Numbered from the stretch's first letter, positions 36,093 through 45,163 are shown. The stretch: 61,351 nt of DNA from Magnetococcales bacterium DCbin4 (GCA_002753735.1 PEAN01000018.1:1-61351); one strand, 5' to 3'. The notes: generated by a model not told the origin, from the letters alone. Translations and numbers: made by a program.

Positions 36093-37856
36093 ATGAGAAT
36101 CAACCCCCCCATGTCACCACTCGAACGGGCCCTGCACCACCACGCCGCCGGGCGTCTGGCGGAAGCCCAAGCCCTCTACCAGGAAATTCTCGCCATCCAT
36201 CCCGAACACCCCGATGCCCTGCACCTCCTGGGTGTCGTCGCCCACCAGGTGGGACGGGACGAACTGGCCCTCCCCCTGATCCAACACGCCTTGACCCTGC
36301 GTCCCGATCATCCCGAATCCCACAACAATCTGGGCAATGTCCAACGTCGTCTTGGACACTTCACCGATGCGGTCGCCAGTTTCACCCGGGCACTCGCCCT
36401 CAAACCCCACTATCCCGAAGCCCACAACAATCTGGGCAATGTCTTCAGAGAGATGAATCGCCTGGAAGAGGCCGTCACCTGTTATCACCGGGCACTGACG
36501 CTCAATCCCAATTATGCCGATGCCCATGTCAATCTGGGGATGGCCCTGTGGCGGCAGGGATTATTGGCAGAGGCGGTCGCCAGCCTGCAACAAGGGATCC
36601 GCCTGGCGCCCAATGTCGCGGGCGGTCACCTGAATCTGGGCAATGTCCTTGTCGCAGCGGGCCGTCTGAACGAGGCGGTGGCGAGTTACCGCCAGGCGTT
36701 GACCTTGCAGCCCGAAAGCGCCGAAGTCCACATGAATCTGGGAAACGCCCTGGTGACCCTGGAGTCGTTTGACGAAGGACTTCACCATTTGCATCATGGA
36801 TTGTCTTTGAATCCCGCGTCGGCCCGGGGACATTACAATCTGGGCAACGGTTACCAGAAAATGGGATTGCCCGAACAGGCGATCCCCCACTATCGCCAGG
36901 CGATCCGTCTGCAACCCGATTTTCCCGACGCCCGGTTCAATGAAGGATTGTCGCATCTGCTCCTGGGGGCGTTGACGGAGGGGTGGGCGGGCTATGAATG
37001 GCGTTGGCAAAGCAGCGGTTTCATTCCCCACGGGCATACCGCTCCCCCATGGCGTGGTGAATCCTTGGCAGGACGAACCCTGCTGTTACACTGCGAGCAG
37101 GGATTCGGCGACAGCATTCAGTTCATCCGGTTTGTCCCCCGGCTCAAGATGCGAGGCGGGCGGGTGGTGCTGTGGTGTCCTCCCGCGCTCAAACGGTTGT
37201 TTTCCTCAATCGAGGGGATCGATACCCTCGTCAGCACGGTGGATGACCTTCCCCCCGCGTGCGATTGCCAGCTTCCATTGATGAGCCTGCCCCATGTGCT
37301 GGGGGTCACCCTGGAGACGCTGCCGGCATCGATCCCTTATCTGAGCGCCGAGCCGGAGTTGCTGGCGGAGAAACGTCTTCCTTCCCTGCCTGGACTCAAG
37401 GTAGGCGTCGTCTGGCGTGGAGATCCCCGGCATGGCAATGATCGCCATCGCTCCCTGGAGGCCAGGGCATTGGCGGTTCTGACGACCGTCCCGGGGTGCT
37501 GCCTGATCGGCCTGCAAAAGGATGTATCCGTGACGGAAGGGGCGGTTTTTGCTGCGATGGGGGAACGTTGGTTGGATCTGAGCGAAGGGTTGCATGATTT
37601 TGCCCATACGGCGGCGGTGATCGCCCAACTCGACCTCGTGATCGGAGTCGATACCGCCGTGGTTCATCTGGCCGGGGCGTTGGGGTGTCCCGCCTGGCTC
37701 CTGTTGCCCCGGGTTCCAGATTGGCGTTGGTTTCTGGATCGTGACGACAGCCCCTGGTATCCTGGCATGCGCTTGTTTCGGCAACGGGTTCGGGGCAACT
37801 GGGATGCGGTGCTGTTGGATGTGGTCCAAGCCCTGCGTGTCGTTGCCGGTTCATGA
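36093..37856 (+). CDS. TPR protein with GT9-like glycosyltransferase domain (paralogue 3)
   Basis: 587 residues: about eight TPRs (1-285, e.g. HNNLGNVQRRLGHFTDAVAS), then the GT9-like domain (HCEQGFGDSIQFIRFVP, GVVWRGDPRHGNDRHRSLE, DLVIGVDTAVVHLAGALG, PDWRWFLDRDDSPWYPGMRL). The opening LERALHHHAAGRLAEAQALY is almost the same as in paralogue 2. Start choice between ATG 36093 and ATG 36111 is uncertain because the arm of a repeat with a T run lies directly upstream and no ribosome-binding site is visible. Its end overlaps the next gene by four bases, starting an apparent three-gene operon. Confidence 0.85.
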   Translation: MRINPPMSPLERALHHHAAGRLAEAQALYQEILAIHPEHPDALHLLGVVAHQVGRDELALPLIQHALTLRPDHPESHNNLGNVQRRLGHFTDAVASFTRALALKPHYPEAHNNLGNVFREMNRLEEAVTCYHRALTLNPNYADAHVNLGMALWRQGLLAEAVASLQQGIRLAPNVAGGHLNLGNVLVAAGRLNEAVASYRQALTLQPESAEVHMNLGNALVTLESFDEGLHHLHHGLSLNPASARGHYNLGNGYQKMGLPEQAIPHYRQAIRLQPDFPDARFNEGLSHLLLGALTEGWAGYEWRWQSSGFIPHGHTAPPWRGESLAGRTLLLHCEQGFGDSIQFIRFVPRLKMRGGRVVLWCPPALKRLFSSIEGIDTLVSTVDDLPPACDCQLPLMSLPHVLGVTLETLPASIPYLSAEPELLAEKRLPSLPGLKVGVVWRGDPRHGNDRHRSLEARALAVLTTVPGCCLIGLQKDVSVTEGAVFAAMGERWLDLSEGLHDFAHTAAVIAQLDLVIGVDTAVVHLAGALGCPAWLLLPRVPDWRWFLDRDDSPWYPGMRLFRQRVRGNWDAVLLDVVQALRVVAGS

Positions 37857-38368
37857 AGGAGAAACCTCGAATGCGTGAGAAAAAAAAAGAATGGGAACGG
37901 ATTGAGGGAATTGCGCTCAATGTTCAAACCGTGTTGAACGCCCATGGCCGGTCAACCATCACTTTGCATGTCGAGAACCGGTATGTGGCAATTGAATTTT
38001 TCCTGAGCCATCCCAAGGGTGATGAGATCAGGGAGGGGGATCGGGTGGTGGTGATCGGACATGCCAATGATGAATGGTTCCTGGCAACCGCTTATCACAA
38101 TCTGACCCGGGGGACTTCCGCCATCAGCCTCATGATCCGGCGTTACCTTTATTTCAGCATCGGCAGCATGATGTTGGCCTTGGGCCTGCTGTTTGCCGTG
38201 ATGGCGGGCTGGAAAGGTCCCCTCATCCGTTACAGCAACGAGGAACTGGCCATCGCGGCCATCATGTTTTTCTTTGTCAGCATGATCTTCACCCTGCGTG
38301 GCCGGCTGATGAAACGGGCCTGGAACAAGGCGCTGCAGTTTTCTTCCGATCCCGGTGGAAACTCATGA
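37853..38368 (+). CDS. Hypothetical two-helix membrane protein
   Basis: 171 residues, ATG overlapping the preceding stop. The first ~95 residues are soluble and predicted beta-rich (LHVENRYVAIEFFLS, DRVVVIGHAND), perhaps an OB-like fold. Two membrane helices follow (YFSIGSMMLALGLLFAVMAG and AIAAIMFFFVSMIF), then a short basic tail. No family recognised. It overlaps the next gene too (ATGA), so it is translationally coupled between a TPR-glycosyltransferase and a methyltransferase-glycosyltransferase, and may anchor or present their substrate. Confidence 0.65.
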   Translation: MKEKPRMREKKKEWERIEGIALNVQTVLNAHGRSTITLHVENRYVAIEFFLSHPKGDEIREGDRVVVIGHANDEWFLATAYHNLTRGTSAISLMIRRYLYFSIGSMMLALGLLFAVMAGWKGPLIRYSNEELAIAAIMFFFVSMIFTLRGRLMKRAWNKALQFSSDPGGNS

Positions 38369-39795
38369 AGGAGTCGGAAAAAAAACGTGCCCTGATCGCC
38401 TGGTTCGATGATCTGGCACCGCAGCGGAAAAAATGGTTGGCGAAAAATGCCTTCTTTTATGAGGATGACCTCCAATATCTCCGTTTTTTGATTCCAGAGG
38501 GCAAACGGGTGTTGGAACTCGGGTGTGGTACGGGATCATTGCTGCGCGGCCTCAATCCTTCCCATGGTGTTGGGGTCGATTTCAGTATCGAAATGATCCG
38601 CACTGCCCGGGCCGACCATCCCGATCTGGTGTTCGTCTGTGCCGACATGGAGCATGAGGAGGCGTTGCATCGCCTGGATGGCCCTTTTGATTTCATCATT
38701 CTTTCCGATGTCACCGGGGTCATGGAAGATGTTGCGGCAACCTTGACCGCCCTGCATTCGCTCTGCACCCCTGAAACCCGGCTGGTGATCACCCATTTCA
38801 ATCAATATTGGGAACCCATTCTGCGTCTTGGCTCAAAAATCGGGCTGCGCATGCCGTCGAAGACTGAAAACTGGATGACCTCCAGCCAGATCATGAATTT
38901 TTTATTTTTGGCCGATTTTGAACTGGTGCGCCGGGAATGGCGGCAACTGCTGCCCTTGAGATGGATGGGCCTGGGCCGGCTGTGCAATCGCTATCTGGGG
39001 ACATTGCCCCTCCTGCGCCATCTGTGTCTGCGCCGGATCTTTGTCGCCCGTCCGGTCTCAAAAGGGTTGGCGGTGGCGCCTTCGGTTACCATCGTCATCC
39101 CCTGTCGCAATGAATTCGGTAATATCGAAGCCGCCGTCCGGCGCATCCCCCCTTTTTGCGACGATATGGAACTCATTTTCGTCGAGGGCCACAGCCGGGA
39201 TGGCACCTTCGAGGAGATCGGACGGGTGATCCATGCCTTTCCCGAGCGTGACATCAAACGTTTCAAACAATTGGGAACCGACAAGGGAGATGCGGTCCGT
39301 CTCGGATTTCATCACGCCCGGGGCGAGCTGCTGATGATCCTCGATGCCGACCTGACCGTTCCGCCGGAAGATCTGCCCAAGTTTTATCAGGCGGTGGTTC
39401 AGGGCAAGGGGGAGTTCGTCAATGGAACCCGTTTGATCTATCCCCTCGAAAACGAGGCGATGCGCACCCTGAACCTGTGGGCCAACATGATTTTTTCCCG
39501 GCTGTTCTCCTGGCTGCTCAACCAACCGATTTCCGACACGTTGTGCGGGACCAAGGTGCTGTTCAAGCGCGATTACGAACAGATCGCCGCCAATCGCGCC
39601 TATTTCGGCGATTTCGATCCCTTCGGCGATTTCGATCTGTTGTTCGGTGCCGCCAAGGCCAACCTGAAAATCATCGAGGTTCCCATCCGCTACCGCGCCC
39701 GCGCCTATGGCCAAACCCAGATTTCTCGTTTCACGCACGGATGGTTGTTGTTGCGCATGGTCGTCTTCGCTTTCAAAAAGCTCAAATCTTTCTGA
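38365..39795 (+). CDS. Fused SAM methyltransferase and GT2 glycosyltransferase
   Basis: 476 residues. The N-terminal ~215 residues form a class I methyltransferase (motif I VLELGCGTGSLLRGL, acidic VGVDFS, VCADMEHEEA). A ~25-residue linker leads to a GT2 domain (VTIVIPCRNEFGNIEAAVRR, FVEGHSRDGT, GDAVRLGFHHARG, DADLTVPPEDLP, SDTLCGTKVLF), ending with a basic amphipathic segment. ATG 38365 overlaps the previous gene by four bases and is clearly preferred to longer upstream frames. Fusion implies that methylation and glycosyl transfer act on one lipid or glycan. Substrates unknown. Confidence 0.88.
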   Translation: MKESEKKRALIAWFDDLAPQRKKWLAKNAFFYEDDLQYLRFLIPEGKRVLELGCGTGSLLRGLNPSHGVGVDFSIEMIRTARADHPDLVFVCADMEHEEALHRLDGPFDFIILSDVTGVMEDVAATLTALHSLCTPETRLVITHFNQYWEPILRLGSKIGLRMPSKTENWMTSSQIMNFLFLADFELVRREWRQLLPLRWMGLGRLCNRYLGTLPLLRHLCLRRIFVARPVSKGLAVAPSVTIVIPCRNEFGNIEAAVRRIPPFCDDMELIFVEGHSRDGTFEEIGRVIHAFPERDIKRFKQLGTDKGDAVRLGFHHARGELLMILDADLTVPPEDLPKFYQAVVQGKGEFVNGTRLIYPLENEAMRTLNLWANMIFSRLFSWLLNQPISDTLCGTKVLFKRDYEQIAANRAYFGDFDPFGDFDLLFGAAKANLKIIEVPIRYRARAYGQTQISRFTHGWLLLRMVVFAFKKLKSF

Positions 39796-39903
39796 ACCCG
39801 ATTTTGTTTTTGAAAAAATACACGGGGTTAGGGGAATCAATCATCCCCCTGTTGGACCAGGGGAGATGTTGGATCTCCCTTGTTCCAACCTTTCGCGGAT
39901 CGA

Positions 39904-41295
39904 TCATCCGGGAATGTTGACCCCCGATCCGCGAATGGCCTTGATCAGCTCCATGGTTGAATCCTCCAGGGTTTTGATGGCTTGCTCAAAATGACCCGCC
40001 TTCCCTTGCTGATCGGCTTGGCGTCGGAGTTCAGCCGACTGGATGATCAGTTTTTTAATCATCGGATCCATTGCGTCGAACGCTTCCTCGATCAGGAGTC
40101 CGATCAGCATGCGGTAGGTATCATTGCGATCCAATTCATAAATATATTCCTCCTCCGCAGAGGCGAAGTGGAGGATCTTGACCAGGACATCACCATGACG
40201 AAGCTGTACGATGTTCGCCTTGACAATCACATAGGCTTTGTCCAGCACATTGCGTCCCTGATCCAATGCGCCGGCGCCGACCAGTTTGCGCGCTTCTTCC
40301 ATGTACTGGTGGACCTGAGAACTGGCATCCTGGACCTCCTTGCCCGCATTTTTTTCTTTGATGATACGGTCCAGGGCGATGGTTAACGCATCAACAGTCT
40401 TCAACCGCGCCTCGAAATTTTGTTCACCATACGATGAATCATCGCCATCCCTTTTTTCTTTTGTAACTAAGAAATGTCCTTCAACTTCATTGACAAGGGT
40501 ATCGCCGCGTCGCATTTGTTCAATGGCGGTTTTCGCCATTGCATAAGCCCGGTCAAGCAGGGTGTGTCCTTTGTTGAATTCGCCTCGACCGGCCAATTGT
40601 TGCGCTTCCCGGGTCAACAGGTGAATCTGACCACTGACCTGTTCCGTCTCTTCGCGCACCTTTTTTGCTTCACGAATGCGATCCATGGCATCGGTCAGCG
40701 TTTGGACACTCTTTAAACGCAGTTCAAAATGCTGTTCGATGAAGGATGAACGGGTCGTGTTGTCTTCACGATCGGGTACGATTTTGAACTGATCCTTGTT
40801 TGCCTCATGGGTCAGGATGTCGCCCTGACGCAATTGTTCAATACCCACCTTGGCCATCTCATAGGCTTGGTCCAAAAGTGCCCGTCCCTTGACCATTTCC
40901 CCCTTGTTCGCCAGTTCACTGGCGGCCATGGTCAGTTGTTGAATCCGTTCACTGAGCGCTTCCGCCGCTTTGCCCGCATTTTTTTCTTTTCGAATCCGGT
41001 TCAAGGCTTCAGTGAGGGACGAAACACTTTTCAAACGCAGGGAAAAATTTTGTTCATCTGCCGCCGGACCGTTGCTGCCGCCATCAGCCCCAACCTCCGT
41101 GATGTGGCCCGCGAAAACGAATAACCATGCCAGCAGCAACCATTGTGTCAGCCGCAATGGGTTGAAGCCAAAATCCCTGCGGGGCAAAGGATCAACGGCA
41201 AAACCACAGGGGTTTGCCTCATCCCCGGAGAACCGAAGGGTTCCAATACCCTGACCATCATCAAACCTTCCCATTTCAATTCCTCTCCCGCTCAT
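39904..41295 (-). CDS. Envelope protein with three ~80-residue internal repeats
   Basis: 463 residues, family not recognised. A membrane/signal helix lies at about 50-69. Three repeats start near residues 82, 187 and 291 (period about 106): each has F..RLKSV..LT.A..RI..EKNA.K, then I..L..EA..L...G....GR.LLD.AY..AK..I.Q.R.GD.L. All are predicted helical. A fourth shorter helical region closes the protein. The repeat pattern resembles paired helices of a scaffold or coiled-coil bundle facing the periplasm. A start later than 41295 is possible, since residues 1-45 look unusual. It is transcribed alone, convergent with the methyltransferase-GT2 gene. Confidence 0.6.
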   Translation of the reverse strand: MSGRGIEMGRFDDGQGIGTLRFSGDEANPCGFAVDPLPRRDFGFNPLRLTQWLLLAWLFVFAGHITEVGADGGSNGPAADEQNFSLRLKSVSSLTEALNRIRKEKNAGKAAEALSERIQQLTMAASELANKGEMVKGRALLDQAYEMAKVGIEQLRQGDILTHEANKDQFKIVPDREDNTTRSSFIEQHFELRLKSVQTLTDAMDRIREAKKVREETEQVSGQIHLLTREAQQLAGRGEFNKGHTLLDRAYAMAKTAIEQMRRGDTLVNEVEGHFLVTKEKRDGDDSSYGEQNFEARLKTVDALTIALDRIIKEKNAGKEVQDASSQVHQYMEEARKLVGAGALDQGRNVLDKAYVIVKANIVQLRHGDVLVKILHFASAEEEYIYELDRNDTYRMLIGLLIEEAFDAMDPMIKKLIIQSAELRRQADQQGKAGHFEQAIKTLEDSTMELIKAIRGSGVNIPG

Positions 41296-41442
41296 GACCG
41301 TCCGTGGAAACCGTCAGCAAGGACATCCCCCCTTGATCTGTGTCCAGGCCACACGCCCGCTTCAGGAGGGAACCATGGAGACGCCAAAGTTCAATGGACT
41401 TGCGCCCATTGCACACAAAAGTTGCGCAGTTTGCTGCGTCTG

Positions 41443-41474
41443 GTTATTGAATGTCATGAGGTAGAATTAAAAGC
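41443..41474. repeat. Possible diverged copy of the 44-bp repeat
   Basis: GGTTATTGAATGTCATGAGG followed by TAGAATTAAAAGC aligns to the second half of the repeat at 11443-11487 with about eight differences in 32 bases. The first half is not recognisable. It lies in the ~290-base gap between the three-repeat protein and the KdpE-like gene, where I see no gene. Confidence 0.4.
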
Positions 41475-41587
41475 TGTTGATATCGGTGTCAACATTTATT
41501 TGGCTGGATGACCCTGGAGGCTGTTTTTTTTTGTACCGCGTGTCGATACGATTCAAGCTGGCGGATCTGGGGATTTCCGTTGCCGCA

Positions 41588-42289
41588 TTACCGGACCAGC
41601 CGGTAACCGATGCCGATTTCGGTCATGAGATGTTTGGGGTTGGAGGAGTTTTCCTCAATTTTGCGGCGCAAGCCCGCCATGAACACCCGCAGATAGTGGG
41701 GGCGGTCAACATAATCGGGTCCCCATACCTTTTGCAGGATGAAGCGGTGGGTCAGTACCCGGCCAACATTGGCCACCAGCAGGGTCAGGATCTGGTATTC
41801 GATGGGGGTCAGATGGATCAATTGTTCGCCGCGTTTGACCCGGCGATGGATCATGTCCACCTGGATGTCGCCGAACTCGAAAATACCTTCCTCAATGTCA
41901 CCTTCGCCCTCCTGGCGTGATTTCCGCCGCAGGACGGCGCGGATGCGGGCCTGCAATTCGGGGACGCCGAAAGGTTTGGTCAGATAATCATCCGCCCCCG
42001 CATCCAGGGCGGCGACCTTTTGCACCTCTTCGGTCCGGACCGACAACACCAGGATGGGGATCTCACACCACAGGCGGATTTCCCGGATGACATCCACCCC
42101 ATCCCGATCAGGCAGTCCCAGATCGAGAATGATCAGGTCGGGACGCCGCGAGGCGGTTTCCAGCAATCCCTGCTCCGCCGTCTCCGACTCCCATACCTTG
42201 AAACCCGAAGCCGTCAAAGCCATGGCGACATAGCGGCGAATCATCTTTTCATCCTCGATCAGGACGACATGTTGCATGGTTTCGGTCAT
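41588..42289 (-). CDS. KdpE-like OmpR-family response regulator
   Basis: 233 residues: receiver (VVLIEDEKMIRRYVAMAL, phosphoacceptor in IILDLGLPDRDG, TKPF Lys) and OmpR-type winged helix (LTPIEYQILTLLVANVGRVL, LRVFMAGLRRKIEE, TEIGIGYRL). The closest match from memory is KdpE, which activates the potassium-uptake operon kdpFABC. The start overlaps the upstream kinase gene by four bases (ATGA). No kdpABC genes occur in this window, so the regulon may be elsewhere or different. Confidence 0.85.
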   Translation of the reverse strand: MTETMQHVVLIEDEKMIRRYVAMALTASGFKVWESETAEQGLLETASRRPDLIILDLGLPDRDGVDVIREIRLWCEIPILVLSVRTEEVQKVAALDAGADDYLTKPFGVPELQARIRAVLRRKSRQEGEGDIEEGIFEFGDIQVDMIHRRVKRGEQLIHLTPIEYQILTLLVANVGRVLTHRFILQKVWGPDYVDRPHYLRVFMAGLRRKIEENSSNPKHLMTEIGIGYRLVR

Positions 42290-43809
42290 GAGAGTTCCTC
42301 GGTGTCCAAGGTGACGGAAGGGGGGTCGCCCATGGGAAGTTTGATTTCGAATCGGGCTCCCCCCGCGTTTCGGTTTTCAGCCAGAATGGTGCCGCCATGG
42401 GCCAGGATGACCGCCCGGACAATCGACAGTCCGAGCCCGACCCCACTGGTGCCAGCGGTGTTGCCATGCACGAACTTGGCAAAGATCGCCTCTTCCTGTC
42501 CCGGAGGAAAGCCCGGGCCGTTGTCGGCCACCTGGATGACGACATGGCGGTCAACAATCTTGGCATCGATTTCGATGCAACTGCCGATGGGGGTATGACG
42601 GGTGGCGTTTTCCAGCAGATTGCAGAAGACCCGCTCCATCATCATGGCATCCATCTCCAGCAGCGGAATGTCATTGCCCATGGTGATGCGAACCTCGTAT
42701 CCCGTCAAAACATCCATGCTGGTTTTGAGTGCCGCCCCCACCACCTCTTCCAGGACCTGCCATTCCTTGTTCAAGGTGACGATATCTCGATGCAGACGTG
42801 CCATATCGAGCAGTTTATCGACATCGGACAGCATCAGGTCAATCTGGTGCCGCATCCCTTCCAACATGGTTTGGTGGTGCGCGGGCAGGGGGGGAGGGCT
42901 CAATTGCATCGCGTCCGCCATCCCCGCCATCGCGGCGACCGGGGTTCGGATGTCATGAGAAAGGCTGGACAACAACGCATTGCGCAACCGTTCCGATTCA
43001 ATCTGCACCGAAGCCTGCTGTGCCCGGGCGGCATAACCCAACCGTTCCAGGACCAGCCCGACAAAGGTGATACAGGTCTTCAGCAGTGATTCCTGCTCCG
43101 GCGACAGCGGGTTGGCATCATGATTGGATATCAGAACCAATATCCCTTGATTCCTGTCGTTGCCGCGCAAGGGGAGGTACAGGCATCCGTCCCGTCGCCC
43201 GGAAATGAGTTCCTGCCAGGTGATCGGTTCATGTTCGAACAGTTCCTGCGCCCGGGACAGGAGGATCGGGGTTGAAACGGGGGAGGGGAGTGGTTGAAGG
43301 CTCCCTGTTTCATTGGGGACGAGCATCATGGCCTCCTCATCGAAGTTGTCCCGGATGAAGCGGCGGCATGGTGGGACAATCTGTCCGGAGTCGACGATCC
43401 CGGTCAATTCACTGGCCAGATCATACAGTGAGCGAATATGGCGTTCCCGGTTTTCCGCAAGGTAGACCTGGGTGCGCAACCCGGAGGTCAAATGGCTGGT
43501 GATCAGCGCAATGAGCAGCATGAACGAGAGGGTCAGCAAATATTGGAGATCGATGATTTCAAAGGAGGAGTGTGGCGGAAGAAAAAAATAGAAAAAGGCC
43601 AACAGGCTGAAAATGGTCGCAAGGACCGACAATTTCCTTCCCCGTTTGAGGGCGATCAAAAAGACGAGGAACAGGTAGATCATCAGAATGTTGGCAACCA
43701 GTAGATGGTTGCGCAAGGGGAGAAGGCACAACGTGACGACCCCTACCCACAGGACCACCAGGAACTCATCCCTGACCGTCAGCAACACAGAGAACCGGGG
43801 TACATTCAT
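42286..43809 (-). CDS. KdpD-like histidine kinase lacking the N-terminal half
   Basis: 507 residues. It begins with a four-helix DUF4118 membrane domain (about 15-115), then a GAF-like domain, HisKA (SSLSHDIRTPVAAMAG) and HATPase_c (ADNGPGFPPGQEEAIFAKF, GVGLGLSIVRAVILAHGG). Full KdpD has ~400 extra N-terminal residues carrying the KdpD sensor and Usp domains; these are absent, and the ATG at 43809 with AAGGG upstream fits a native short form rather than a truncation. Coupled to the KdpE-like gene. The signal is therefore likely sensed by the membrane or GAF domain. Confidence 0.85.
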   Translation of the reverse strand: MNVPRFSVLLTVRDEFLVVLWVGVVTLCLLPLRNHLLVANILMIYLFLVFLIALKRGRKLSVLATIFSLLAFFYFFLPPHSSFEIIDLQYLLTLSFMLLIALITSHLTSGLRTQVYLAENRERHIRSLYDLASELTGIVDSGQIVPPCRRFIRDNFDEEAMMLVPNETGSLQPLPSPVSTPILLSRAQELFEHEPITWQELISGRRDGCLYLPLRGNDRNQGILVLISNHDANPLSPEQESLLKTCITFVGLVLERLGYAARAQQASVQIESERLRNALLSSLSHDIRTPVAAMAGMADAMQLSPPPLPAHHQTMLEGMRHQIDLMLSDVDKLLDMARLHRDIVTLNKEWQVLEEVVGAALKTSMDVLTGYEVRITMGNDIPLLEMDAMMMERVFCNLLENATRHTPIGSCIEIDAKIVDRHVVIQVADNGPGFPPGQEEAIFAKFVHGNTAGTSGVGLGLSIVRAVILAHGGTILAENRNAGGARFEIKLPMGDPPSVTLDTEELS

Positions 43810-43970
43810 GAAGGAACCCTTGTGGCAACGGCGGTGGCAGATGAAAATAATCATCATGGGCCGTGCGCATGGAGTCGGGCACAAGGCGGTGTATCAAGAA
43901 TCTTTACATCTTTCCTTGTGATTTCATGAACAGTCTACATTATTTTTCTTCTGACGGGAATGCCGATCCT

Positions 43971-44381
43971 TCATCCCCTGAAAATGAAATAGACCGCTCC
44001 CATGAGGCATATACCGGCCCACAGGAAATCCAGTTTGATGGGGTTGCCCATGTAGAAGACGGAAAAGGGGACGAAGACCGACAGGGTGATCACTTCCTGG
44101 ATGATCTTCAATTGAGGGAGCGTCAATGTGCCGAATCCGATGCGGTTGGCGGGAACCTGCAACAAATATTCAAACAGGGCGATCCCCCAGCTCGTCAGCG
44201 CTGCAACGATCCATGAGCGCTGGTCGAGATGCTTCAAGTGGGCGTACCACGCAAATGTCATGAATACATTCGACAGGATGAGCAAAACAACCGTCTGGAG
44301 GAGTGGCATGGGATTGATCGGTGACACGGTGGCAGGTTTGTGATGATCCGCCATGTCAGCACTGGGATTGATCTGGTTCAT
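43971..44381 (-). CDS. DMT_6 (DUF486) small membrane protein
   Basis: 136 residues with four helices: LLQTVVLLILSNVFMTFAWYAH, SWIVAALTSWGIALFEYLLQV, an amphipathic KIIQEVITLSVFVPFSVFYM and FLWAGICLMGAVYFIF. The pattern matches DUF486/DMT_6 proteins, small drug/metabolite-transporter-like proteins that probably work as dimers. Substrate unknown. ATG 44381 is inside one arm of a perfect hairpin, so a later start at MADHHK is also possible. Monocistronic on the minus strand, ahead of the KdpD-like gene in transcription direction. Confidence 0.75.
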   Translation of the reverse strand: MNQINPSADMADHHKPATVSPINPMPLLQTVVLLILSNVFMTFAWYAHLKHLDQRSWIVAALTSWGIALFEYLLQVPANRIGFGTLTLPQLKIIQEVITLSVFVPFSVFYMGNPIKLDFLWAGICLMGAVYFIFRG

Positions 44382-44410
44382 GCCGATGGCCGTTTGAGGC
44401 CATCGGCATG
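44379..44410 (-). promoter_or_regulatory. Perfect 13-bp hairpin containing the DMT_6 start codon
   Basis: CATGCCGATGGCC at 44379-44391 is exactly complementary to GGCCATCGGCATG at 44398-44410, with a six-base loop. In the minus-strand mRNA the start codon lies in the 3' arm. No T run follows, so it is not an intrinsic terminator. It could hide the start codon or serve as a protein-binding dyad. Confidence 0.55.
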
Positions 44411-44463
44411 GAAATTTGCAATGACATGTCGGCAACGGGGACGATCAGGAGGGGACACCGGTC

Positions 44464-44772
44464 TCAGGAGCGGCACATCTCGTCAAGAATCGAATGCGAC
44501 TTCATGTTTGGAAAACACGAAACATGACGCCGCGCGAGAAATTTATCCAGGGCATGAGCCATGCGGCGTTCACGCGCCAACAAGCGTATGACATCTTGAT
44601 CCAATCCATCTTCCCTGGCCTCGGAGAGAATCCCTTCAATATGATTGCGGGCTGCTTCCCTGGCCGCTTGCCGTGCCCGCTCGATCCGGTCCACATAGCG
44701 ATTGAGCTTGTTGACCACGGGAGGGGTGGTGGACGGGGTGGTGTCATGATTGAGAATCGTGTTCATGGCCAT
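44464..44772 (-). CDS. GapR-like (DUF2312-type) small protein
   Basis: 102 residues from ATG 44772, with AAGGAG nine bases upstream. The central part (LNRYVDRIERARQAAREAAR then IEGILSEAREDGLDQDVIRLLARER) resembles the helical core of GapR/DUF2312 proteins, which clamp overtwisted AT-rich DNA in Alphaproteobacteria. The usual acidic tail is replaced by a segment with two cysteines (HVSCFPN, DEMCRS). Similarity is by pattern, so membership is tentative. It is divergent from the MamB-type gene. Confidence 0.5.
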   Translation of the reverse strand: MAMNTILNHDTTPSTTPPVVNKLNRYVDRIERARQAAREAARNHIEGILSEAREDGLDQDVIRLLARERRMAHALDKFLARRHVSCFPNMKSHSILDEMCRS

Positions 44773-45163
44773 GGATCTAATGCTCCTTAAGCGTGATGAG
44801 CCAATGGGTTGTCTGTCGGGTGAAGGTCTGACCATTTGACGGCCTGACTCGCGATAGCCAAATTTAATGCAACTTATGTGCCGCACTGGTGGAATTTCGA
44901 TTAACAATCTGATATAAAAGGATAAACAATCATGACTCCCCCATGATCCATGATTCCATCCGACATGGTTTCCTCTATTGGGATGTGGTTCTTTTGACGA
45001 TCACATGTCCAAGTCATGACTGGGGGCCATCCGGGGTTACGTTGAAAACAGGTGCGGCAGGTCCTGGGATGGGTCATAATCCGTCCCGTGGGGACAAAAG
45101 GCCGGTTCTCGCCCGTGCAGGCGAAGGATCAAACGGTCTTTATTCGAGGATTCGAGGGTGCGG
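44773..45163. promoter_or_regulatory. Divergent promoter region before mamB-like gene
   Basis: About 390 bases between the GapR-like (-) and MamB-type (+) genes. It contains an AT-rich GATATAAAAGGATAAAC stretch at 44911-44926 and a dyad ATCATG-N7-CATGAT at 44929-44947, with a further CATGAT at 44949. These are candidate operator elements for one or both genes. No reading frame inside is convincing. Confidence 0.4.
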
